Positions 11,382-22,888 of a DNA stretch of 64,000 nucleotides are shown here, one piece after another. Made by a program: the position numbers and the translations under genes. The notes below the pieces were generated by a model. It was not told the origin of the DNA. It did not search any database and saw nothing but the letters and a program-made list of their open reading frames with translations. The first letter of the stretch is position 1, and the number at the start of each line of letters is the position of its first letter. Source of the DNA: Podospora pseudoanserina (taxonomy: Eukaryota; Ascomycota; Sordariomycetes; Sordariales; Podosporaceae); the NCBI RefSeq assembly GCF_035222485.1, contig NW_026946671.1, forward strand, positions 2,108,001-2,172,000. Reading direction: 5' to 3'.

Positions 11382-13983
11382 CTAATCGCCGAGTGGCATG
11401 CCCTCAAGTTCATCAATAAGCCGGCGCCAGTTGTCTGCCAGCATCTCCGAGTACTTGACGCGCTCTTGAGCCCAATCTTGGTTCCACCGCGAGACGTTGT
11501 ACTGGGTTTGCTGGAAAAAGAGCAACTCGTCGCGGATGCATTCCTTCACAAAAACGGACCGATTGTGCTGGTTGACGATCGACTCCTTGTCCTAGAGTGG
11601 CCCTTTGGTTAGTTCCCAAGTTCTGGGTCTTCCACTGCAAGCGAACCTCGAACGAACCTTGATGATGGCTTCCACCACCTTTTCCATCTCGCCCGGCTTG
11701 ACCATCCCTTCTGGCTTGGTGCGCAGCGCAGCAAGCCGTGTCTCGTTTGTGGCAATGCGGCGCTCCAGCTGAGGGATATTGTCCTTGTCGAGTCTTTCCC
11801 TACGATCAAAAAGATCTCGCAAACTGACCAGCGCGTCTCTCTGGCGCTTGAGGTCCTCCAACACACCTTCGTCCCATGCACGAGCTTCGTCCTCCAGCAA
11901 ACCCTGGGCCGTGCGCAGATGACGACTCATTGCTTGGAGGCCGTCATTCAGCAGGGGAATTTCGTTGATGTCGGTGGCATATGTGTCGGCACTGGCCTCG
12001 GTCAAGGACGTGAGGGTCAGCGCAACCCGGGCATGGTCAGCGGCGACGCCCTCAGAGCGCTTGACAAGCCGGTCCATGATGTTGCAAACTGTAATGTATA
12101 ATTCAGCGCTCCGCTTTACGCCAGCACGAGTGCGACTAAAGAGTTCCTCCAGCGTCTGTGGGAGAGAATCTTCGAGCCCTGAAGGCAAAGCGCGGCCGGC
12201 AAACTCATCCTGTATGGAGATCGTAGCTTGCTTCCGCCAAACCGACAGTTCCTGGTGCTCCTTGAGTCAGCTTCGACATCAGTCACAAAGAAAGCCGGGA
12301 TGCTCCTCACGGTGGGGACGGTTAAGAACATGATGACCATCTGCTCCTGGCTCAGGACTGAATGCCGAACAAGCGCGTTGAGGAACCTAGCCAGACCGCG
12401 GCGTCTCTTCTCAATAAAGGCCCCGTCGTTGGACAGATGGTTTCCGTTGACTACATCCTATTAGCATCCTTCGCTGTCGCAATCACAAAATGATCACGGT
12501 GTTCGCACCTGCAACCCGCTTCGGAGGTAAAAGCGGCAGCACTCGGAAGGGATATCGCTTGTGCAGACAGTCCAACAGCCACACAAAATCGCTATACCGT
12601 CGAATCACCTTGCTGGTTCGTCTTGTGCTGGATACCTCGTAGTTGTGGTGTTGAAACAGAAACATGCCTTCCTTCTCGGGCATCAAGGTAACCAGTATGT
12701 TTTCTTCCACAGCTGAGCCTGCTCGCCCGCCTCCAATGGTCCTGCTAGGAGTCGGGCCCACGGGCTGAACAATCGCAGGCTCACGCGCCCCTTCGTTGAC
12801 GGCAAAGGGAACAGTGGGAATGGCACCCTGACTGTTGAAACCACCGGCCGATGACGGGTTCCCATCAAAAAATCCCCAGGTGCCTGCCGACTCTCCTACT
12901 GGTCCCGAAGCGGACGGAGGTGCACTGGTGGTGAAGGTAGACGTTGTGCGGCCCGGCATCGTAGCCTGTGGGCTCGTGCTGAACAAGCCGCTCCCGTTCT
13001 CAACGGGTGCCGTACCGGGGACATCGCTGCCGTTGGATCGCGGGGGTTCGGGGCCGTGGTTATGGTTCTTGTGCACGTCGGGCGTGTTCCACGGATCTTC
13101 TGGGTAGTCCATGGACGCCTTCCTAATGGTGCGATGTTGGCGGGGCGAAGGAAGCGGCTTGTGGGCCAACGCAGGAGGAGGTGGTGACACTGGTCGCTGA
13201 GGCGGTTTGGCACCCAGTTCGGCAAGATGGGGCAGGGCTGGTGTGGTGTCGACGAGGCCGTGGAGCTTGGGCTGGGGTAGACCTGGGGAGTTGACGCAAC
13301 AAGGTTAGCTTGGATAAGCGCAAGGATGCAGCGGGAGTGAAATCAATCGAGGTGGTTGACAGCTCGTGGGATGCTGGCGATAAGATAAGGTGATGCAACA
13401 GGCGAAGAGACACTGTAGTGGAAAGCCGAAAGACAACAATGATGCGGAGAGGCGGGGCAACCCATCACTCACTTCGGCGGCGCTCATCCACACCATCCAG
13501 GCTAACCGTCTCGCCTTCCTGGGCCAGACCAATCAAGGCCAGCAGAACATTGAACTCGCCCCGTTCCAGCGAGATGCCCTCGCTGCCGCCGCCGGGAGGA
13601 ACCACAATCCCCATTATGCGTGCCTGGGCATCTGCACCTAGCTTAGCAGCCGCTAATGTTCTCGCGACGCCACCAGACGTGATGCGGCCTCCGCTGCCAT
13701 CCTCGCGGGACACAGCGTCGAACACCTCGACGTAGCTGTCGGGCACATCCGACGAAGCCAGCAGGTTGCGGATCAGATCGGCACGAGTGTGGTGCTTGCG
13801 GGGCGTCGGCAGGTCCCACGGCGACGAGTCCGACCCAGCATCATCGTCTGCGAAGAGAGCCGTTGATGTTGATTTAGTCATGGGCGACTCGTCCTCAAAG
13901 AGCGATGATTTGCTGTTTGCGACATGGCTGGGCCCGGTGCCTGACGAGGCAGCTTCTGGCAGAGAGCTTCCAAAAAGAGACAT
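11382..13983 (-). CDS. MVP1: Sorting nexin Mvp1
   Basis: Five exons: 13983-13473, 13282-12509, 12450-12311, 12260-11658 and 11591-11382, giving 745 residues. The N-terminus (MSLFGSSLPEA) and an EH-like segment near residues 85-165 are typical of fungal Mvp1. A Ser/Pro-rich linker follows. The PX domain runs about 362-480 and carries the phosphoinositide-binding RRYSDF motif near 398; it ends in LPPKRVAVNGNHLSNDGAFI. The rest is a BAR-like helical region ending SEMLADNWRRLIDELEGMP. All phases close exactly. Mvp1 works in endosome-to-Golgi and vacuolar sorting. The unspliced third and fourth exons are separated by only 50 bp. Confidence 0.93.
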
Positions 13984-14292
13984 GGCAACAAGGACAATGG
14001 GGTAGATAGGTAGGTATCAGATTGAAAAGCAGGTTGAAGAGAAGGCAAGACTATGTGCGATGTGATTGATGGCCAGAGACCAATGATGATTCCTGAAAGC
14101 AGCTGTCGCGATGCGCTACAGATATCATAAATGCATTGAATAGAAAGATCCTTGGAGCGCCAGCGATGTTGCAACGATGCTAAATGGGGTGTTTTGTTTC
14201 TTCACGATGGCGAGGGATGTTGGAGATGTTGGAGGACTCGATGTTTCCTGGACGGGGGCGCTGGCGGCTGGACCGACTGTGACGAAACCAGT

Positions 14293-14337
<45 letters not shown>

Positions 14338-14565
14338 ACACGGAGCGTGGCCGGACAGGGGTAGCTTGTGATTGACTTGTGCTTGGCCTTGGGAGAAACC
14401 GTTGCAGACTACGCCACAAACTGGCGCATCAGCCACATGGAACAGCCCAGCATGGAAATCAACATTAAAGGCACTTCGTAAAATAAATGCTTCACAACAC
14501 GGGCATCATACAGTACATTTTTGTCATTATAAAATACACAGCCCCAATAGGCCCTGGTTTGGGTT
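13984..14565. other. Intergenic stretch: MVP1 promoter and uL15m 3' flank
   Basis: Non-coding between MVP1 (start at 13983, leftward) and the uL15m stop at 14566. It holds a 14-copy CTG repeat. Frames across it encode only homopolymers (poly-Ala, poly-Ser, poly-Cys), as expected of a triplet repeat. Confidence 0.6.
14295..14336. repeat. CTG trinucleotide repeat, 14 copies
   Basis: Uninterrupted (CTG)14 about 310 bp upstream of the MVP1 start codon. It is not inside a gene model. Confidence 0.95.
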
Positions 14566-15514
14566 CTAAAAGAGCCTCTCCTCGCTCGCGTCGGCCGACT
14601 TCTTCGACTTCTTGCCCACAAGAGCCTTCTCCCCAGGCACCTTGAAGTACAAACTGGGCGACTCGCCGGTCTTCAACGTGTGGCTCAGGTACCCTCTGTG
14701 TGCAGGATCCCGGTAGTACTCGATATCCCATCTGCTCGTCGGGTCTGGCAACCGGTAAAAGTGCTTTCTGCTCGTCCTCGCCTGCTGCAACACACTTTCG
14801 ACATGCTCAGGTCCGACCGGAAGGGGCTTGTCGGTGTGGACGCTCTTTCCGGAAACCAGGTTCTTGATGGCCGCCTTTGTGTAGTATCTCGTCGTGATCT
14901 TGCCGCCAGCGGCCTCGACAGCCAGGATGGCAGAGGCCGATGCTCGGGAGACGACAATGTCGATCGGTGTCCTGATCTCGTTCTTTCCACGGGCGAGAAG
15001 CTTGATCCCATCCTTGATTCCAACCAGTCCAGACCTCACAAGTTCGCGGGGGGTGATCGTCTTGGTGGGATCCAGGCGGCCAGCGTCGATCCAGCATTGC
15101 AGTCGGTCGAGGTTAAGTTCGGCCATTACCGGCGCGCGGCTGAAGCATGTTATGTTAGCCCAGTGCCTCCAGATGTTGCAGAGATACCTACTGGTTGACA
15201 AAGCCCTTCTGACCATGCTTGAAGATGAGGGGAGTCTGACCACCCTGAAACCACGGGTTGACCTTGTTGCGGGCCTTTGTACCCTTCATACCACGACCGG
15301 CCGTCTTGCCATAGCCGGACGAGGCACCACGACCTCTGCGGATGCGCTTGTGGTAGGCACCCTTGTTGTCAGAGAGGCTGGCGAGAATCGAGGCGCTCCT
15401 GGTCTGCACAGACAGCGCGGCGAAGAGGGAGACGAGAGATGGCTGCTTTGGCGGCACCTCGAGGGTCCTTCTGCAGCATTGCGCCGCCTGCGCAAACGGT
15501 AATCTGGGGGGCAT
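14566..15514 (-). CDS. MRPL10: Mitochondrial large-subunit ribosomal protein uL15m
   Basis: Two exons, 15514-15192 and 15139-14566, with a 52-bp GTAGGT...TTCAG intron; 298 residues. The first about 40 residues are basic and hydroxylated with no acidic cluster, fitting a mitochondrial presequence. Then comes the L15 signature with GRGxSSGYGKTAGRGMKGxKAR and the NPWFQGGQTPLIF segment. Splicing restores FVNHRAPVMAELNLDRLQCWIDAGRLDP, the usual fungal uL15m junction. The C-terminal half includes the AGGKITTRYYTKAA block. It belongs to the mitochondrial 54S subunit. High confidence. Confidence 0.93.
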
Positions 15515-15809
15515 CGCGGCGGTGGGCTGTCGTGATCGCTCTGCGCTCTCTCAAAAATTGGTTGGCGGTTTCCAATTCGAAATATCCCGGCATCCAAGCC
15601 CCTCCACGCCATTGGCTGCAGCCACCCCACCTTCCACCGCTGGCAGCTTGAAAGCCTGGCAGCAGCTGGCAAGTACTTTACCAACAGCTGTGTTGGGGTG
15701 ACTTCGAAGGTATCGACTTCACACTCCTTTGAGAACACTTTGTAATTCTTCAATAGACACATTCAGACAGGGAGGCCTGTTTGCAGCTGAGTGTCGATAT
15801 CATTACTTT
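15515..15809. other. Intergenic stretch between uL15m and the S41-like gene
   Basis: Promoter of uL15m and 3' flank of the S41-like gene, both on the minus strand. No gene or repeat seen. Confidence 0.6.
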
Positions 15810-18316
15810 CTATCTCTTTACACTTCCCGGCCCCTTCCCCAACTTGAACTTGTCTTCCACCGCCTTGCTATACGGCAAGGTTGTATTTCCAATCCTTCCA
15901 TCTCGCCCCGTGCTGCTTCCTCTCACGCACTTTCCATCCCCCCAAGCAACTTCCCTCGCAGCTCTCCAAATGGCAGTGATGTTTCTCGCCATCTCCCACG
16001 TAAAAAACAGCCTGCAATGCGCCGCCTGATACCTCATCTGCAGCGGCACCTCCTTGTCCCCAATAACCTCCCCCTTCGCGAGATCATACGGGAACATGTT
16101 CCCCAGATTGTATCCCACGTTCGCCCCGCCAATGTCTCTCGCCGCAGTCGGGAGACCGACCGGAATCCGGAGAGGCGGCTTTCCGTTGACCGGAAGCTTG
16201 ACTCCAGGAGGCAGAGGGGTGGAGGCGTTTCTCGGGTCGGGACTGACGAAGCCTTGGAAGCTGTACACCGGTCCGCCTTTGACTTGACCGATGGCCTGCA
16301 TGGGCTGGTTCAGAGGACGGCCGCCGAGGGCGATGGTTTTAACGCCGTGGATGTGTGCGAGAATCGAGGTGAAGATGGCGCAGGCAGATGCGCACTCGCC
16401 GTCTGTGACGATGACCATGTCCTCGGGACGGAAGGGCGGCGCAGGGGAGACGGGTGGGAAGGGAAAGGACTCAAACGCGTTGATGGTTACGTTGATAAGA
16501 GAGTGGTTGGTGAAGCTGTTACCTTTTGAGTCGACAACCGGGCCGAAGAACTCTTGGAAGGAGGACCATCGAGTGCCATTGGGCGTCAGGTATAGGCTCA
16601 AGAGGCTGCGGAGAGGTGCGGTGAGTGCAGTATTATTATTGGACTGAAGCTTTTCGAGCTCGGTCCCTATCCACTGGAGTTGAGGGTGGGCTCGAACTTG
16701 ATGCAAGAGGGGCCAGTTGTATGGCGCGGCTGGGTTGGAGACAGGAAAGAGATGAAGGTAGACGATGGTAATGTAGTCGGTGAGCCCACCGCCATTTCCC
16801 TGCAGGTCCAGAATGAGCTTTGTACGATTCGAAGCTCTGGCTGCCGCGATAAAGTCTTTGGTAGCGTTGTTGACCCTTGCAGGGAAGGAGAGCAAGGCCA
16901 AAGGGTCGTAAGGGCTCTGCGTTTCCGCAAAGCTGTTGAGGGCAAGCACTGCAGTATCCTCAAAACCAACTTCTGGCAGCAAGAATGTCCGCAACGACTC
17001 GCTTGGTGTTGTGCTGAAGGGGGTCGGAAACCCATTACGGGGAGCTGTCCAATTCTTGTCCGCCCAGTCGTAGGCTATCTGCGCCCAAGTGCTGGGAGTC
17101 GTCCCATTCCCCTGGCCGTAGGCGTTGTATAAACTTGTTCCAGAATCGATTTCGGAGAAATTTGCGCGCACATGAGCTGTGTTGTCAAAGCGAAGAACGG
17201 TGCCATTCTGGAGCTTTACATTTGTGGCATCTTCAAGACCGAGAATGTAGATATCATTGTTCCCTATGTGGTTCAAATTGGCGTCTTTGGAAACACTTGG
17301 GAACAAAGTGTTGAACCGAGCATCCGGATCGTGGCTGCCACTGCTTTGGATGGATGATATGAGGAAGAAGTCGATAGCGGGGACGCCGTTGATAGATACG
17401 ACTGGAGAAGGAGTATACCCATCACCGGTGTGCTTGATGTCGTCTCCAGACAAGGAATACTGTTAGCAATTGTCTGTTTATCAAAACTCGGGATATAAAA
17501 TAGAAATTCATTACCACGGAGATATATGCTTGGTAGTTCGAGACCATCCTGAGATATCGAAACGAACTGGGCAGATCTCTCAAACGTAAACAACTCCAAC
17601 AGCAATGACCTGGCGCTAAAGTGGCCATCCCTAACACGGGTGCTAAGGAGAGTATGCATATCCGCTAAAAAGTCGAACATGTTAGAATATATTTGCTTTT
17701 TGCCTTGAAGATTTGCCGAGATGTCCTTGAGTCCTTGAGTCAAGTCAACAGCCTCGGATAGATAGCCCTACAACATAATTTTCAGCATAAATTACTTCCA
17801 GTAGCCTCCCAGAAGTTACTAGGATTCCCTAATGTTGGGCACAACGTCGAAATGCATTTTTGTTTCTCACCTTGGGGGGATTACGCAAGTAGTCCACTGT
17901 GCTTTGCCACTCGACGAGAGGAGCAAGATAGTCAACATGACTCTTTGCCACATCTGCATAAAGAGGGATGGATTTAAGGCATGCAAAGGCAAGAGATGGC
18001 CGTATAGGAGAAGGCGGGACGGGTGGTTGAAGCAGTCGGAAAACCCCGTCTAGGTTTTTAGGAACTAAGGCCAAGTACCCAGTGTCAATGATACATTCAG
18101 CTGTATTGAGACAAGGTGGAAAATGTGGCACTGACCGATATCATTGTCTATCATCCACTTTGCGACATTTTCCTGGATCTCTTTGCATGGCTCCTTTACA
18201 CCTGTCCATCCGCGAGAGACTTGCGCGTTGTGGACATCGAGGGGGTGGGCGGAGGCTCGAAACGGAAAGACAACCAGTGAGGCAACCGATGCCACTCCAA
18301 GACAAGTGAACTTCAT
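15810..18316 (-). CDS. Secreted CPAF-like / peptidase S41 family protein
   Basis: Four exons: 18316-18136, 18100-17871, 17767-17515 and 17443-15810, giving 765 residues. The N-terminus MKFTCLGVASVASLVVFPF... is a signal peptide cleaved around SAHP. A CPAF-type PDZ-like region follows (DGHFSARSLLLELFTF, then SINGVPAIDF). The S41 core has LILDLQGNGGG at about 434-441 and VIVTDGECASACAIF with a likely nucleophile Ser574. Many N-x-S/T sites suit a glycosylated secreted protein. The last acceptor is the unusual CTGGAG at 17444; an earlier CAG at 17460 overlaps the branch site GCTAACAG and breaks the frame. Substrate is unknown. Family assignment is firm; proteolytic activity is inferred. Confidence 0.82.
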
Positions 18317-18717
18317 GGCGCAAAGTCAACAAGGGTAAGTAACAGCCGGATATGTTTCAAGAGTTGCTGGCAGATATGCTTGGGGCTCTTTTATGTTGAT
18401 TCTCATTGTTACGCAAACCTCTACTCAGCCAACTGCGGTCATGCGATCTACAGAGAACCACATATCACGAGGATGGGTCGACAACAAGCGAAATCCTTCG
18501 ACACGTCATGGCGTGTTGTTGGTAGTTAATTCTTACAGCACAGCCACATGCTTACCGGTTATATTCACCTAGGCGTTCTTGACTTCGGACTGGATTGCCG
18601 AGTACCACCTTGGCGGCAGGAGTCTTTGTTTCTCACCACGAACACACTTGAACAGGTAGGTAGTTGTCTACATAATTGGGCATTAGATACTTGATGCTCT
18701 CTAGTCAGCCAAGGCAT
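18317..18717. other. Intergenic stretch upstream of the S41-like gene
   Basis: About 400 bp between two minus-strand genes. It is moderately AT-rich and should contain the S41-like promoter. No gene or repeat seen. Confidence 0.55.
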
Positions 18718-20250
18718 CTATACAAAAGAAGGTGTTATCCGACAGCAGCTGATGACATGGCTGATTTTCTCCCAGTAATCCACCTCCCCCTCAGCCAAAT
18801 CATCCTGCGCCCAGACAGCTTGCAGAAGCAGCTTAACGTGATTGAACGACCTTGACGATTCCTCCTTTTCCGCCCTTGCGATGAGGTCAAGAATCACTGC
18901 TCTGTATTCGTCGTTTGTTGCCTCGCATCCGAGGATAAAGACGGGGAACTGTCTATCACAAGACCTAAGTTTGGGCAAAATTGAAAATGCTTGAGCAATA
19001 TGCTTTTCGGTTCTGAAGGACTGATTGATTAGGTTGTTGGACGCTCGATTGAGATATATAAGGAGTGCCAGTCGGTAGAGTTCCAGGAGTAGCAGTGAGT
19101 CCCTTTCTTCTGGACTGGAAACAGTTGTCCCTGGAGTGGATAGGGGAAGACTACGAATTCTCCAATCAAGAATCTGAAGAAAGTTTTTGTAGTCTTCCGT
19201 CTCTTTGGACGACTTCTTCCTGTTGAATGCAGTCGCAGGGCGTGCCGAAAATGCATCACAGACTTCAGATAGAAGCTTGATGAGACCTGTAGCCAAAGAC
19301 TGAACATTGAAGGGCTGTGGTGTGCTGTTAGAGTATGTGGTTACATCGTGAAAATATCATCCTGATCTTACCTTGGTAAAGAATCTTTGCGATTCTGTGC
19401 TTGCAGCAGTCTGTTTCTGCCAGTGTTGAAGACTGAAACGCGCCAGCACATCATGGTAGTATACCCAGTCAAGAATCATAGCCAGGTCTATGTTTCCTTC
19501 TATTTTATCCAATCCGACAGTGTGGATGACCTTTTTAGCGTTCTCCAGGTAAATGATCCATTCACCCGAGGTGCAAGAAGACTTGTGCGCCTCAAAAGAA
19601 CACAAGAGCATTCCTGCAGCCACATGCTGGATTGCGTCGGTTGCACCAATAGGAGTGATGGACGATGCAGCCCCCAATGCCTGAAGTGCTGTGATCTTGA
19701 GCTCAAACGCTTGTGAATGGACATCATCCCGATGTAAGGCGGAAAACGCAAGAAGGCACTGGAGAATTGCGGTAGCTGATGCCGAAGTATTTGCCAAGGC
19801 AATCCGAATGAGGGCGTTCCCCAGTTCGAAGCTGTCGTGGCCAAATATTGCCAGCGACTTTGAGGCCGACTTTTGAAAATGCTGGAGGAGGTCTTCGTCT
19901 TGAGCCTTGATTACAGATGGATTCCATGCGAGGGGTGGCTCAAGGGTTGGCTGAGAATGCACTTTCCCCACAGAGGCGTTCAGGTAGTAGTGCAGTTCAA
20001 GATCTTTCTGGGAAACATGAACGATCCTTGTAGTTTGAGAATTCTTGTGTGCTTGCTTCCTCGTGCCGGTTGAAGACCGTGACCGCGGTGTTGGAGACTG
20101 ACCCACCATGGCTCGTCTTTTGTCGCCTAGACGGGGCCATGATAGCTGAATGGTGCGGTCGGATTTGGGCAAGACACATCGTTGTAGTTGGCACTCCGAT
20201 TCTGCGCCCGGAGTGGAACTGAGAACTTCTGGAAAGTCGTCGTGTTGCAT
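18718..20250 (-). CDS. Fungal_trans_2-type regulator lacking a visible zinc cluster
   Basis: Two exons, 20250-19372 and 19314-18718, 491 residues from the ATG at 20250. The donor is GTAAGA and the acceptor CCACAG, with CTAAC just upstream. Residues about 110-480 look like the helical Fungal_trans_2 region of Zn2Cys6 regulators (FGHDSFELGNALIRIALAN; MILDWVYYHDVLARFS). Near the N-terminus, IQLSWPRLGDKRRAMVG is the sequence that normally follows the zinc cluster. Yet no CxxC(x6)C cluster is seen in this frame or in some 400 bp upstream. An extension from ATG 20372 would need a 32-bp intron, which seems too short. It could be a decayed or zinc-less regulator. It lies next to NmrA, AKR and ADH genes. 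Confidence 0.6.
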
Positions 20251-20767
20251 GTCAGCTCTCGATGTTGCTCCTTCTGCAAACACGTGGACCAGACTTTGGG
20301 CTCACCTGCAACACCATCTTGCCCACCACCGATCGCTATCCTTGCCGTTGAAAACGCCATCTCGGACTTGAGTGCCATGTCAAACAAGTAATAAGGTGTT
20401 GGCTCAGTCTGTCGGACGTGAGTGGTGAGCCGGGGATAAATCATCTCTCACAAATTAAGTGGGTCGCTGGCTTATAAATCAATACACACCACCAGCACCA
20501 ACATTGTTGTTAAAGCCAGAGGACAGGAGCATTTTCTCTTTGTGGTTGGACTATCTTTGAGGTGTGGCTATGGTTTGTTGGAAGCTGTTTACCTGCTTGC
20601 TTCGGTGCGTTTCGTTGCGAGCTTGAATACCTGATAACCAATTATCATCAAGCCCACCAGTACACAATCCTTCTCCATTGGCACAGTCGGGAAACTGCAT
20701 ACTTATGAGATCCGAACGGTTCAATCAGCCACTGATAGGGACGACGCGCACAGAATCACGCACACCA
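20251..20767. other. Intergenic stretch
   Basis: Promoter of the Fungal_trans_2 gene and 3' flank of the NmrA-like gene. A minus-strand frame at 20127-20444 overlaps the regulator in another phase and has no domain. No zinc-cluster exon was found. Confidence 0.5.
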
Positions 20768-21874
20768 TCACTTCAGCTCCTCTCCCCACTTTGATGTCTT
20801 TGCCACAAACTCCTCCCAAGTCGTCAACTTGTCCTCCAGAAGCGCATGTGTCTCGTCAAGACTTTCTCCACCATAGTAGCCAAACTGCTCGAACAGATGC
20901 ATGTTTTCCAGCATCTCTTGTGCGACAAAGTCGGGTGCACCCTGGTACTTGGTAAGAACCTCGTAAAAGGCCTTGTCGGGGATCTGTTTGTAACTTGCTG
21001 TCTTTCCCGCCTCGGGGAAGACCTTCTTGAAGCCCTCGACAATCTGGGCATTGGTAAGATAGCTGGTGGCACCAAGGAGACGCTTGCCGAGAACCTTGTC
21101 ACGATTCAGTACAGCTGCCTTGATGAACTTCCCGGTGTCGGCGGCTGCGTCGAACAGGGGCTGAACAGCTTGGTCGGAAACAGGCAGGCTCAAGATCCAG
21201 GTATTATCGGCCTGTGGATCGCGGCGGAACATGCCACCAGGAAGGTTCGACATGTAGGCTCCTGCAAGAAAGAAGGTGGCAGGGAGGCCAACCTCACGGG
21301 CGTAATCCTCCACCAGAGCCTTGCTGTCAAAGTGGTACACATTCGGCAACTTTCCATTACTCACTACAAGAACATGGCCGGTTAGCTCAAGCTAGGTACC
21401 TCACACACGTTGATTCAGAGAGGACAGTTTGGGAACTCACATTTCGTGATGTTGAGAAGCGAGCTCCAGATGAAATGCTGGACGCCAGTCTCTTTGGCAG
21501 CATCGACAAGGTTCTTTCCTTGCTGAATTTCCAGCTTCATGTCACACTTCTCCCAGTAGTTGGTGACTGCGTATACAGCCGAGGCCCCCTCCATGGCTTT
21601 GATCAAAGTGGACTTATCATTAAGGTCGGCCTGGCCAGATTAGCTTTTATGATACCTTACTGAGCGAAGATGAGAGCAGTTGGAAGAGACTTACAGCAAC
21701 GACTTCGGCACCTTTCTGCTGAAGCTTTTTGGCTGACTCCTTGGTTGTGTCGCGAGTGACGGCCCTAACACTCCAGCTTGACTTGAGTTTCGGATCTTGA
21801 AGAAAAATGTCTGCCACAGAGCCACCTTGGGCGCCAGTGGCACCAAAAACGGTGATGATGTTTTGGGTGGACAT
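20768..21874 (-). CDS. NmrA-like NAD(P)-binding protein
   Basis: Three exons: 21874-21695, 21630-21441 and 21363-20768, giving 321 residues. The N-terminal Rossmann motif FGATGAQGGS (residues 10-19) and the RAVTRD segment near 36-41 place it in the NmrA/HSCARG group of atypical short-chain dehydrogenases. These bind NAD(P)(H) and often sense redox state or regulate other proteins rather than catalyse. HFIWSSLLN near 117-125 marks the usual strand and turn, and the Tyr-x3-Lys pair of classical SDRs is not evident. It is transcribed away from the aldo-keto reductase across a 1-kb shared upstream region, so joint regulation is possible. Ligand and partner are unknown. Confidence 0.88.
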
Positions 21875-22888
21875 TTTGATAGATTGAAAAGCGTGCAGTG
21901 TTATTGATAACGGGCGAGAATAGGGATAAGACTGTAGCACTATATTGCCTGGAGAAGCACGATGCTTGGAAGAGGTGACCACCTCTTATAGCCTTTGGAC
22001 ACCTCACTGCAGAACGCTGACTGCGTCGCACCCTTTCCTTGAACCGTATTAGATAATAGGTCTTGCTGACTGTATATCACTTTGTCCACCTAACTCCGTT
22101 CATGCATAAGGCATGGCACTCATGACCAACCTCTACGCTTAATAAGCGGCCATGCAATCAACTGTCGCTACCTGCAGCCAACATGCGGACAAAGGACCGT
22201 ATGTCGCTTAGTATTTACTTACAAAAGATTGGTCACCATTTTCCATCAAACATTGAAAGGCGATCTAACTGGGACCAGAGTGGCTGGATTACTCACGGTT
22301 CCGTCGTTTCTTGCTGTATGAGCCCGAAGTGGAAGGACTAACCGGATGTAAAATATGAACGGGCAGGTACCACAGGTCTCGCCAGCTATTTGTTCTTATC
22401 CATGATCTGGAAGAAGTGGTCCAAGGACTCTGACCTGTAGGTTTTGAGCGGTTCCGGGTGTTGTGGTAAGGCAAATGCTCATGGTTGGACCGTGGAAACT
22501 AGTGTGCCCAGTTGTCGACTCTTCGTGGTAATGACAAGGTAATGAGTAAGTAGTATTGAGTTTGGCTTAAAATAGGTTCTCTAAACAAGGGGCTTAGTTA
22601 GTACTATAGCCAGTAAAAGGCCAGGACTATGTTAGATAGTTGACGAGCCGAGCTGTTTACTGTGAGCTTCTTGAGATTGATCGACATGGACAGCACTTCT
22701 TGGCTCACAGTCGGAAGTCATTCTCCGTCAGCTATTGTATCGGCCAGCCCCACAAACTCCACCATAATCGCGAAGTGCAAACGCGAGGCCGATGACCTCA
22801 AGGAAAGAAAAATATATGTACCAGGTGGTGATGAGAGGCAAACCGACCTCTTTCTAATAGCACCTCTTCTTCTGCTATCATTTCCAAC
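21875..22888. other. Divergent promoter region between NmrA-like and AKR genes
   Basis: About 1 kb upstream of both genes. No convincing gene: the frame at 22662-22958 overlaps the real AKR start in another phase. No long repeat is seen. Confidence 0.55.

Noticed and set aside
14125-14436. Frames with poly-Ala, poly-Ser or poly-Cys runs
   Set aside because: They are only translations of the CTG repeat in different phases.
17460-17461. CAG at 17460 as acceptor for the last intron of the S41-like gene
   Set aside because: It overlaps the branch site and puts the main exon out of frame.
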